Part shown: positions 52,763-62,700 of the stretch, piece after piece
Numbering within the stretch: the stretch's first letter is position 1
Layout: every line of letters starts with the position of its first letter
DNA from: Fagopyrum homotropicum
Lineage: Eukaryota > Streptophyta > Magnoliopsida > Caryophyllales > Polygonaceae
Assembly (NCBI GenBank): GCA_033239125.1
Contig: BSWB01000006.1
Span: 113,196,242-113,260,241 of the forward strand
Length of the DNA: 64,000 nucleotides
Reading direction: 5' to 3'
Notes under the pieces: generated by a model
What the model was told of the DNA's origin: nothing
The model's input: the letters and a program-made list of their open reading frames with translations, nothing else
The model's database searches: none
Position numbers and translations under genes: made by a program

Positions 52763-53340
52763 GTTCCACGGTCTAAATTACGGTCGTCATAGCTACAGTG
52801 GCCGTAATTCTCAAAAGCCTTTGAAAAATCACCAAAACCAAGGTTCCGTACACTTCCACGGCCGTGGAACACCCCGACAGACCGTGATTTTCAAAATTTT
52901 GCCTGCGACTATATAAGCCACATTCTTCACAAATTTACCCCAAAAAATTTCCCTTTCCACGACCTAGACGCCGAAACCCCACGACCTCCTCCAAATCTTC
53001 GTTTCTTAATCGTTTCTAACGATTCTTCATCCTAAACTGCAGCAAATCCAACCACGAACAAGATCCAAGCGACAAACCGAGCGGAAATCCATCAACCAAC
53101 GCGCATTTCGGGTTTTTCAATCCGAAAAAGAGGTTTATTCTTTCTTCTTGATTTTCACGGATTTGGTTCGTTTTTGCTATAGATTTTTAGGAAGAACTGA
53201 CAAAGACTGGAAGGAATTAGATTAGGACTGCTTGTTGTGGTGATTGTTGGTGAATTTGCTGAGATTCGTGAAATTCTGAGACGAATCACGGTCTCTGGGT
53301 AATCCACGGCCGTAATTTCTCTAGAACAGACCGTAATTTT
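52763..53340 (+). promoter_or_regulatory. Ath-A third-ORF leader with motif boxes
   Basis: Non-coding leader of the third ORF. It has boxes TTCCACGGTC and ACGGTCGTCA (52765-52790), GTGGCCGTAATT (52799), CCACGGCCGTGG (52856-52867), AGACCGTGATT (52879), then CACGGTCTC (53288) and CCACGGCCGTAATT (53304-53317) just before the start codon at 53350. A pyrimidine-rich stretch before GCTATAG (about 53180) could be a splice acceptor; this is speculative. Confidence 0.55.
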
Positions 53341-53349
53341 TGGTGAAAA

Positions 53350-54912
53350 ATGGATTTTGTAAGGAGAGTGTCGGGAAGGATAAAAGAAAAGAAGGGAGAG
53401 CAGAATAAGAAAAGGAAAGGCAATCCCTCCACCTCTAGGGCACCACCACCCTCATCTCCTACACCTCCATCTTCACCTTCACCTCCATCCTCACCTCCTC
53501 ACCCTAGAGTCCCGACCATACACGAGGACCATCTTGATGCGCTTGACCGGATCAAGGAGAGGGCAGTGATCGGCCCTAGGTATTTGTTGTTGGAGGATCT
53601 ACATCCTCTCAACATAGTTGATGACCTTATGTGGCTCTTGGATAGAGCCGGATTAGTTATCTTCTCGGCTATCCGAGAAGACGCCTATGAGGAGATCACC
53701 CGGGAGGTTGTGACGTCTTTCGAGCACAACCACGTCGATAGGACCGTCTCTTTCCGCCTCATGGAGAGAGACTATCAGTTGAGTATCGTTGAGTTTGGGA
53801 CCATTTTCGGGTTCCATGAGACCTTTAATGGTCGATTTTCGAGTGGAGTTTACCCCAAGAACTTTTGGGAGGAAGTGGCTATGATATACGCCGACGAGGA
53901 CCGTTGGCAACCCGCCGATACCAAGGCTAGATTGATGTACCATCTAGCCTTGAAGATAGCTCACCGCGTTCTTTCGGAGTGTCTCTTTCCTAGGACGGAG
54001 ACGCCCCAAAAGATCAAGACGGATGAGCTATTCTTGCTCTATTGCATGCTCTATGGACGCCGTGCAGATTGTGCTACGCTCTTGGCTGCTACGATGAGCA
54101 AGCTCAAGAACAAGAAGAAGGGGAATATTGGATATGGTGGGATAGTTACCCACATTGCTAGGAGTTTTGGTGTGGATTTTTCTGCTTGCACCCGCATACC
54201 GGCCGTTCCCTTAGGGCTACATGCTTTCATGGTTAGGGGTCTCATTTTCCCCACACATAGAGGTCCGCCTTATGCGGGCATGCCTTGGGAGAGTAGGACA
54301 GGTAGGGGTATAGAGTGGCTGCCGGAGTATTCCATTATGGCGGGACGCCATAATTGGAAGGAGACGTTCGCTGCGATGCACGCGAACAGGATAGTAGCTC
54401 CCCCTTACGTCCCACCACCGGTTGTAGAGGAGGAGGATATGGGAGATCAGTTTGAGAGTGGAGGAGGAGCGGAGCAAGAGTTTGGCACGTTTCCGGACCA
54501 GCCGGAGGCGGCCCCAGATGTACCTAGACGCTCTCCACGTCCAGCTAGAGCCTCAGGCTCGTCATCTCGCCGCGCTAGCGTGAGTGAGAGGCCCACGTGG
54601 ATGACCACACCTCCCACATGGTATGCCACCCCACCTCCTTGGTCCACGGAGCAGCCAGCAACACCACCACCAGCACCAGCACCATCCGACGCCCCCGCAT
54701 GGTACAGTCACGCCCCGGGATGGTACGAGCAGATGCCGGATTGGGCTACCGGACTTTCAGAGAGAGTTGGAGCGTTGGAGATCCGGGCCGACGCTAGAGA
54801 CGGACGCCTCGACGACCTCGACCACATGATGAGGGACGTCTACCGCCAGCAGTTTGGGCGGCACTACGACTCCAGCTTCTCCCCATTCCCACCTCCGCCG
54901 GCGCCGCAGTGA
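53350..54912 (+). CDS. Ath-A third ORF, Athila ORF1-like protein (520 codons)
   Basis: An intact frame downstream of pol, the place of env in retroviruses. The N-terminus is very basic (KEKKGEQNKKRKGN, a possible nuclear signal), then Pro/Ser-rich. The core (about 60-345) has DLHPLNIVDDLMWLLDRAGL, FGTIFGFHETFNGRF, DELFLLYCMLYGRRADCATL and HIARSFGVDFSACTRIP; it matches my memory of the ATHILA ORF-1 family, whose function is unknown. The C-terminus has a Pro/Trp-rich region (about 415-470, W in PTWM, TWYA, PWST, AWYS, GWYE, DWAT), a helical stretch (ERVGALEIRADARDGRLDDL) and ends in prolines. No signal peptide or membrane span is visible, so it is unlikely to be a true envelope. Both the minus-strand remnant (40385-40035) and Ath-C keep traces of its end. 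Confidence 0.8.
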   Translation: MDFVRRVSGRIKEKKGEQNKKRKGNPSTSRAPPPSSPTPPSSPSPPSSPPHPRVPTIHEDHLDALDRIKERAVIGPRYLLLEDLHPLNIVDDLMWLLDRAGLVIFSAIREDAYEEITREVVTSFEHNHVDRTVSFRLMERDYQLSIVEFGTIFGFHETFNGRFSSGVYPKNFWEEVAMIYADEDRWQPADTKARLMYHLALKIAHRVLSECLFPRTETPQKIKTDELFLLYCMLYGRRADCATLLAATMSKLKNKKKGNIGYGGIVTHIARSFGVDFSACTRIPAVPLGLHAFMVRGLIFPTHRGPPYAGMPWESRTGRGIEWLPEYSIMAGRHNWKETFAAMHANRIVAPPYVPPPVVEEEDMGDQFESGGGAEQEFGTFPDQPEAAPDVPRRSPRPARASGSSSRRASVSERPTWMTTPPTWYATPPPWSTEQPATPPPAPAPSDAPAWYSHAPGWYEQMPDWATGLSERVGALEIRADARDGRLDDLDHMMRDVYRQQFGRHYDSSFSPFPPPPAPQ

Positions 54913-56258
54913 TTGATGCATGACCGTTCGTTTTAGACATTCCCGCCACCACTTTGTGAGTTTCTTTTTCTTTTCTTTCTTTTCTTTCTTTCTTTTGAAT
55001 ATTAGGGACAATGTTCGTCCTAAGTATGGGGTGGGATGTACTAAAAAGTTTGTAATAACTCTACTTACTATGTTCGCTTTCATTTGAGACTATCGTTGCA
55101 TGTTCATTATGTGTTACACGTTTCCTTATTACATTGCATGAAAAATAACTTGAAAAACCCATAAAAATTGAAAAATTTTGAAAATTTTGTGCTTCTAATG
55201 AATTGAGATGATTTCCATGATAATCACTACTTGTGAAATGAGTTTGATGACAATTGCATGCTTAAAAGGATTGTGAATTGAAAAGAATTTGAATGAATGA
55301 ATTTTACCTCTTTTGCAAGTTTTATAATGTGAAAATGTTACCTAAATCATGCTAGGAAATTGAAGTTGAAATCACACTATAAGTTCCTATACTTCTTGTT
55401 GAAATGATTAAGGCAATTCGATACTTTCTTTCTTCTTTCTTTGATCATCTAGCTCCTTATTGAAATATTAGCCTCCTTTACCTATCCGGGAATTTGGAGA
55501 AGTGAATGAGAAAAAGGCATGTTTGATGTGGGAGGGCCATGAGAGCAATTATTTGCAATCAATTGAATAGAAAGAAATTGTAGGTTTGGGGAAGTCAATC
55601 ATGACGATGAGTAACTCGGCACCATTCACATAGCCGGGTGTTTGTGTCTTGCCAAAGTCGGATTGAGCGATATTCCTAGCGGATTATGGTATGTGCGCTA
55701 AGGGTTTGAGGCATCTCTTGAAAAAATTGAGAAACGGCGATCTCCTAGGCTTCGGTTTTTGTGCACCTCTGTCCATAACTCCAAAAGTAAAGTCGAAAAA
55801 TGAAAAGAAGAGAGCGAAGCTCTAAGTTGAAGTGTTGCGGGAACCGCATAAGAAGAAGAAGGTAGTTGTCCACTTTTCCGGATTTATGCACCGCTTTCCC
55901 TTAAAGTCTTCCCTTCCCTTCCGTATTCTAGACCTTTTCTTTGAAAGTCCTTAAGATCAAAAGAATGTTATATGACTTGGTGATCTAAATTGAAGTTTCT
56001 TGTGATTGATTTTGATAATGTTTGAAAGTTATAACGCTTGTTTTAAAGTTAAAATGGTTCATGAATTTTCTTTGCCTTTTACTCTTTAATTAAGTGTGTG
56101 GAAGTTTGATAAACGATTGAAGCAAGGTTTGAGAATGATCTATTCTTTAAAAGTCATATTCATCCAAAGGAAGGTACACATATTTCATCCTAACTCTTGT
56201 CTAAAGCTTTTTGAAAGACCTTGCTTAGGGACAAGCAAGTGTTAAGTATGGGGTTATT
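54913..56258 (+). other. Ath-A 3' untranslated region
   Basis: 1.35 kb without a gene. It starts with a pyrimidine-rich run (54960-54997), then TTAGGGACAATGTTCGTCC and AAGTATGGGGTGGG (about 55021-55035). Later AT-rich text includes a CATAGCCGGGTGTTTGTGTC stretch (about 55630), and it ends with AAGTATGGGGTTATT against the 3' LTR. The same order is found reversed in Ath-C and in the Athila remnant. Confidence 0.75.
56242..56258 (+). other. Ath-A polypurine tract
   Basis: AAGTATGGGGTTATT lies directly before the 3' LTR. A near copy (AAGTATGGGGTGGG) occurs 1.2 kb upstream at about 55022. Confidence 0.6.
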
Positions 56259-57864
56259 TGTTAGCATGAAATATTATGATATTTTAGGCACGTTTTCTAA
56301 ACGTATTTGATTCATATTGATAGTCTTTGATTGAACTTTGTGCATATGTGAGCTAGTATTACCTATATTGTCGATATGGATGTCTACACTAGTTCTATGC
56401 TGATTATAGGTGATTTGGAGCTATTTCCGAACGAAATCGAGCAAAGGAGAGTTGATTTGATATGTCCAAGGATTGAGGACATTCTTTGGAAGCAAATTGG
56501 AGTTTTAGCTTGAGGAATGCACGAGGCTAGGGAAGAATCCCGTTCTTGCCCTAAACCATGCTCTAAAATACGACCGTATCATGTTCCACGTTCAATTCCA
56601 CGACCGTGGATTTGGAGTCAAAAATTGAAGTTCATTCCAGAGGATATTACGGCCGTGGAACATATGGTGAAAACCGTATTTATATCCACGCTCTAAATTA
56701 CGGTCGTGGAACACTTCCACGACCGTGATCTTGGCGAATCTTTTCGCCACACTTTGAAGCCACGATCTTTTGAAGATTGGGCCGGGCCGACATTTTGCCC
56801 TGCACTATAAAAAGACGGACGAAGCAAGATTCCGTCATCATTGCTTACGACCGCTTACCCTCATTTAGGCACGCTTACACCCGTCATCCGCGCGAAGGAT
56901 CGTTTAGCCCTTGCTTGGAAGCATTGACATCTCTTTGGAGATCGAAGTTCGTGTTTGGGAATTGCCCTAATCTCGCACTTTTGGTGGAGATTGCTGTTGA
57001 GATCTCCGGATTGGCGGAGGATCGAAGTTTTTGGAAGATTTTGCAAGAAGATCTCTCTTCTTGTTTAGGTTTGATTCGGAAAACGGATTGACATCCCGTT
57101 TTCCCTTCTTTCCTAAGGTTGTGATTGTTTACTTTGTTGTGAATCTTTTGACGACATTCGTTCTTGATTGTGACTTTGAGATTGATTTGAAGATTATTGA
57201 AGGTTCTTGAAAGTTTTCATCTTTTTATCTTTTAATTCTTGAATTGATATCAACATGACTGTTATTGGCTAAAAACCCTTAACAATTCTAAGGTGAAGGG
57301 TTGATAGTTGTGGCTTAGATAATGATAGATCGATCGCAAACAGATTAGACCCTGAGAGTTAGAGAGAATCGCCGACAACCCTAAATTACGGCCTGTTCTT
57401 GAGTCCACGGCCGTGGAACCTCAAGAACTAACCGTGATTTCCCTTAAGTCCACGAATTTGCTTTTACTTTAGTCCAAAGTTAAAGATTTGCTTTAGCTTA
57501 GTTTAGACTTGTCTTTTCTAGGTGGTAGTGAAGCCTCAACAACCTCTACCTCGATTGTGAGTGTCACAACCTCAATCGGTTAAGTTAGTCTTGATCCTTG
57601 GATTACAAGTTTGGGTATTTGACACTAATTCTCACCTTTAGAATCTTTCTATATTGAGCCTCAACAACCTGTATAGAGAGTGCCTTGTAGGTGAGTTACA
57701 TAAGGTTTTTGGAACTTCACCGTACGATTACCTTACATTAGTATACCTTTGCATATCTCAACTCTGTCTTTATATCATTAAGTAATATCTTGAATCGATT
57801 GCCACAACTGGATACTTGGATCTTTAGGATTGTTGTTTTCCCAATATTTGCAAAACTCTCATAT
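56259..57864 (+). repeat. Ath-A 3' LTR, truncated by Ath-B insertion
   Basis: It matches 44780-46384 almost perfectly. Differences I see include single C/T or A/G changes, one C-to-A and one inserted A. It ends at CATAT (57860-57864), the likely left copy of Ath-B's target duplication; the last 165 bp must lie beyond the window. Confidence 0.93.
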
Positions 57865-59618
57865 TGATAGCATGAATTATAGTCTAGTTTTTGGGGTTTG
57901 TTTGGACGTTTTATCTTTCATAATCTGTATGTTTGTATATACATTATGTGATTTTACTACCATTTCATCTACCTTTGCGAGAATCGAGGTCTACACCTAG
58001 TTTTGTTGTAATTGCAGGTAATATGGTACGTTTTGCATCAAAAAGGAGCAAAAGGAGTCATGAGTCATTTGGAGCTACATCCAGGAAGCACAACCATGAA
58101 TTAAAGATTTACTTTGGACCAGTTTTGAGAGATTTCACATCCAGTTGAGATTCACCTCGGTAGACTACAGATTCACCTCGACCGAGGTGATCCAGAGACG
58201 CCGACTCGACCGAGGCGAACACCTAGGACGCGGCGAGAATATTTTATTCTTGGCTGAGATCTTTTATCTTTGGAAGGTGATCTTATATTTTTGGGCTTGG
58301 CTTCTGGAAGGAAGGAGATATGCAGAATCATATATTTTACCTATATTTATGGGATAATATCTTCTTAAGATTTATTATCTTTGGAGGGTTATTTTCCTAT
58401 AAAAAGGGTTGGATTTTCCACAAATCCGATCATCCGCTATCGGCGCACGAACTCGCCTACAGCTGAAACATCACGCAGCAGCCTACTCCAATTTGGGAGT
58501 CTTCGAAGAACCTTTTTGAAGGTTGAAGGAAGATAGAAGTCCATAGCTTTTATAGCTTTTTGAAGGGTTTTGTAAGATTGTCTTCAAATCCCTCAATTGT
58601 TGTCTTGTGTTTTTGGATTATTATCCAAGGAACGCTTTTGTGTGATATTTGATTCAGTTATTGAAGTCTTTTCGTTAAATTCTTCTTTGTTCAAATATTC
58701 ACCTTCTTCCCTTATATTTTAATACTTTCATAATGATGATGAGTGGCTAATTTCCTTGTGTGATTCTAGGGTGATTGGCTGAAGGTTGTGGGAAAAACGA
58801 TGATAGAATAATCTTAGATTCCAGTAGGATCCTGAAAGTTCGAGTCTTTAACCTTAACCCTAAGCATCTCGTTCAGTCGATGAACATTTCGGCCGAGGTG
58901 GAAACTGGCTGACCGAGGTGACTTATCTGATCCATAACTGAGAGTTAAGTGTTAGAGTTTGCCAAATCCTATTCTTATTACACCTTCCTGGTTCAATGCA
59001 AGCTTAGGATGAGACTTACCCGGTAATTCCTTAGTTTGTATACTAACGATCATAAGTGTAGGTAATAAAGGTTTATCCTTTATTGGGGTTTGAGTGTGCT
59101 TCCATCCCATCTTTGTGAGTTAGCCTGAGACTTACCCGGTAAAGGTTGATTCTATTCCCTTAGATGGTATGTTAGTTTGAGGTTATAGTTCTTTATCTTA
59201 ATTCCTTGAGACTTACCCGGTAATAGGAGTTACGGTTTGGGATTAGTGTGTAGTGAGACTTACCCGGTGATCTACTCTACTTTAGAAACACCTTCCCCAC
59301 GCAAAACAAAAATCTCAGCTTTGTCCGCTTATCTATAGATCTTGAGTTGGAACCACAACTAGATGCCTTAATCCCTAGAATTGCATATTTGCTTTATTTG
59401 ACATCTTATTCATCTTTGATTGTGTTAAATCGCTCTTGTGGTTAGTATTAACATTAGCACACCGTATTGACTCTGTTTCACCGAGTCCCTGTGATCGACC
59501 CCTGGAATTTTCTTGCTTTTACTACGATTGACCCGTACACTGCGGGTTCGCATCCTTGTTTTAAGCTTAAGTCTAGGGTTATAAATTTAAAGCTTGCACA
59601 CACCGTTTGGAGCGAACA
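57865..59618 (+). repeat. Ath-B 5' LTR
   Basis: A 1,754-bp LTR from TGATAGCATGAATTATAG to GGAGCGAACA. A CTATAAAAAGG promoter box lies at about 58398-58408. Motif cluster 1 (CACCTCGACCGAGGTG at 58174-58189, CTCGACCGAGGCG at about 58205) lies about 200 bp upstream of it. Cluster 2 (TTCGGCCGAGGTGG at about 58888, GACCGAGGTGA at 58911) is about 490 bp downstream. Four GAGACTTACCCGG boxes recur at 59011-59270. Confidence 0.93.
59011..59272 (+). repeat. GAGACTTACCCGG(T) boxes in Ath-B LTR
   Basis: The box TGAGACTTACCCGGTRA occurs four times, at about 59011, 59127, 59206 and 59253, at irregular spacing. The same four occur in the solo LTR at 4949-5215. They lie in the transcribed R/U5 part of the LTR. 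Function unknown. Confidence 0.75.
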
Positions 59619-59624
59619 AGTTTT

Positions 59625-59642
59625 TGGCGCCGTTGCCGGGGA
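59625..59642 (+). other. Ath-B primer-binding site
   Basis: TGGCGCCGTTGCCGGGGA, identical to that of Ath-A, six bases after the LTR end. Confidence 0.88.
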
Positions 59643-59743
59643 CTTGGTCTAGACCGAGCCGGTACGGTTTGCTCTTGGGGCGCTTGCCCCGTTTTGTCTA
59701 ACCACTCTACTTGAGTGACTTTTGCAGGTTCTTTCTTAGGTAT

Positions 59744-62700
59744 ATGCGAAGAACCCGCACTGGGAAGGAAATCGTTCCTTACGATCCCGAACCAGAAAAG
59801 ACATTCAAGCGACGCTTAAGAGAAGCGAAGATGGCCCAACAAGACGATCGCGATCTTGCGGCCCAATTGAGAGAGACGCAGGAGCTGCTACGTCTCAGTA
59901 AAGAAGAGCTAAGGCAAGAGAAAGAAGAGAATCATGCCAGGACTGCAGCAATCGAAGCTGAGATTGCAGCCATTCGGGACCAGATTCTACTTCGACCGAG
60001 GGAGGATCCAGTAGTTGATCCTCGACCGAGGCAGATTCCAGTACCCGACGCCCCGGCCGAGGTACTTCCACCTCGGATGCCAGTCCGAGATGTTCTTCTT
60101 GCAGGAATCCCACAAACCCTAGGTCAAAGGATGGACCCTAATCAACAGCTGAGGCGTCCAGGGGTGAACCTAGGAGATCCAGCGGATCATGACTACGAAC
60201 TTCGACCGCAAGTTCTAGCCATGATTCGCCAATGCCAATTCGGAGGACTAGAGAAGGAGTCGCCGCATCAACATCTTCAAAACTACGAGATCTTGATGGA
60301 AACCTTGCGACCGTCCAGAATTGAGAACAACAACTACAAGCTAAGACCTTTTTACTTTTCTTTAAAAGATAGAGCTCTTACTTGGTATCAATCTCTTCCT
60401 TCAGGAAAAATTAGCACATGGGAGGAGATGACTACAGAATTCTTGACCAAATTCTTTCCCCCCTCAAAGACTGCTGAAATGAGAGGGAAGATCAATGCTT
60501 TCATCATGAAGGACAAGGAGAGCTTGTCCAAATCTTGGGAGCGGTTCAAGGATATCCTTTTGGATTGCCCACATCATGGGATTCCAAAGATTGAGTTGTT
60601 GGAGATCTACTTCAAAGGGCTGGATGGAAGCACCCAGTTCAATCTCCAACTACTCTCCGCCGGTACCTTCATGGACATGGCGGTTGACGAGGCTTGGGAC
60701 TTCATTGAGAAGCAAGCCTTGCACATGGAGAAGTACACCCACCAAGGAGCTGAGGGTGGAGTTAAAAGAGTCAACTTTCAAGAGACTCAATCCAACAACA
60801 ACCAGCTCACGTCCTTGAAGAACGACGTGAAGAAATTGAAGGAGCTCTTGATGGCTCAAACTAAGAAGGAAGAGCAAGGGCAAAGGAACAACAACAACAA
60901 CAATAACGGGTACCGTAACAACAACAACGGACCCCGAAACAACAACTACAACAACAACAATAGAGGATCCAATAGCAACAATTGGAGGGCGAATAACCAA
61001 AATCACGGTAACAATCACTCAAACTCCAATTCTAATGATTCCTCTAACCCTTTCCTCTCTTCTCCTTCTTCTTCTTCTACTCCATTGAAAAGCCAAGGGC
61101 AAGGATCAAGTTCGTCTCAGCCGGAAAAGAAGGACGCAATCCTGGAGGCAATCTTGATCAAGCTTAGTGCTATGGAGAATTCTATGACTTCATTTTCGAG
61201 GGCCCAAAAGTCCTTCGAACAACAACTTGCTAATAGGGCGAATGAAGCGCCAAGAGATCCAGGGAAGCTTCCAGCAAAGACGGAAACTAACCCTAAGGGC
61301 CAGTGCATGGCCATAACGACGAGGAGTGGACTCAAAACTGCAGATCCAGTACCTCGCTCGATGCAGACCACCTCGGTCCAGACCCAGTCGAAGAACACCT
61401 CGACCGAGATGCCAACCGAGGCGGCGCAACAGAAAGCAGGAGGAACGACAGAAACTTATGTTCCGCCTCCTGCATATAAACCACCACTTCCATTCCCTCA
61501 GTCCAGAGCCAGAGCACATCTAGACAAGCACTTTGGTAAGTTTCTTGACTTGATGAATAAGCTACATATTAATATTCCTTTCCTTGATGCTATTCTAGGT
61601 ATGCCCGCCTATGGGAAGTTCTTAAAAGAAATCTTATCAAGGAAGAGGAAGCTGGAGGATGTTGGTGAAGTTAGGATGACATCTAAATCTTCGGAGCTTA
61701 TCAAGATCATGAAGGAAAAGATGCCACCTAAGTTGAGAGATCCCGGCTCATTTTGCATTCCCATTCAAGTCGGGGATGTCACTTGTGAAGCCCTTTGTGA
61801 TCTAGGAGCCAGCGTGAGCATCATCCCGCTGGAGCTATGCACTAAGATCGGTCTTGGAGAGCCCAAGCCGGTCAAGATTCGACTTTACATGGCGGATCGC
61901 TCCATTACCCATCCCGTGGGCATCTTGGAAGACGTTCCGGTCAAGTTAGGTAACTTCTATCTACCTATAGATTTTGTCGTACTTGACATTCCCGCAGATT
62001 ATCCAGTTCCTATCATTCTCGGGAGGCCATTTCTAGCAACTTCGGGTTGCAATGTGGATTGCAAGAACGCCAAGTTGAAATTCAACGTTGGTGGCGATGA
62101 GGTGGAGTTCGCACTACTTGCGGCCATGAAAGGAGAGCAACTAACTGATGATATCTTCAACATCTACGATGAAGAAGAATCAAGGGAATTGGTGAGCTCT
62201 ATCCTTATTAACGATCCACTCGAAAGAGTTATTAACTTCAGTTTAATGGAGGAAGGTATAGATGCTTCTTGTGATGCAGATATACGGAGCTTGAAGGCAC
62301 TGGAAGAGGATCCAGGAGCTAAAACTGAGAAGCTAGTCCAGGAGACGAAGATTTCCAGCCTCGGATCCAGTAGCAGTACCTCGACCGAGGCACTTTCTGG
62401 ACGGAGCGAGGCGTCTGAAGAACACCTCGGTCAACGCCTTTGCGCCTCGACCGAGGTCGACAGCGAGAAGATTCAAACTGAGATTGCATTTAGTCCAGTT
62501 TCTGACACCACTCCACTGGAAAGAGGAAGCACAGATCCCTCTCAGAAAGCACCACCAGTTGTGGAGCTTAAACAACTCCCTAGTCACTTGAGGTATATCT
62601 TTCTTGGGCCGGATTCTACTTATCCCGTTATTGCTAGTGCTTCCCTCTCCGATTCTGAATTATCTAAGTTAATGCATGTCCTGAGAAAGCATCGAAAAGC

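Larger units (their letters stand above)
44780..57864 (+). mobile_element. Ath-A: Athila-like Ty3/Gypsy element, 3' LTR cut by Ath-B
   Basis: A nearly complete plus-strand element: 5' LTR 44780-46549, primer site, gag-pol 46651-52520, third ORF 53350-54912, 3' untranslated region, purine-rich tract, and 3' LTR from 56259 until Ath-B interrupts it at 57865 (165 bp before its expected end). The two LTR copies differ at only about a dozen places by eye, so the insertion is recent. The left flank is CAAGC (44775-44779); the right flank is outside the window. Without Ath-B it would be about 13.2 kb. Gag-pol has one frameshift and two stops, so this copy is probably not autonomous. Confidence 0.92.

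Noticed and set aside
53350..54912. Third ORF of Ath-A considered as a retroviral envelope gene
   Set aside because: Position fits, but no signal peptide, membrane span or cleavage site is visible; the core resembles the ATHILA ORF-1 family instead.
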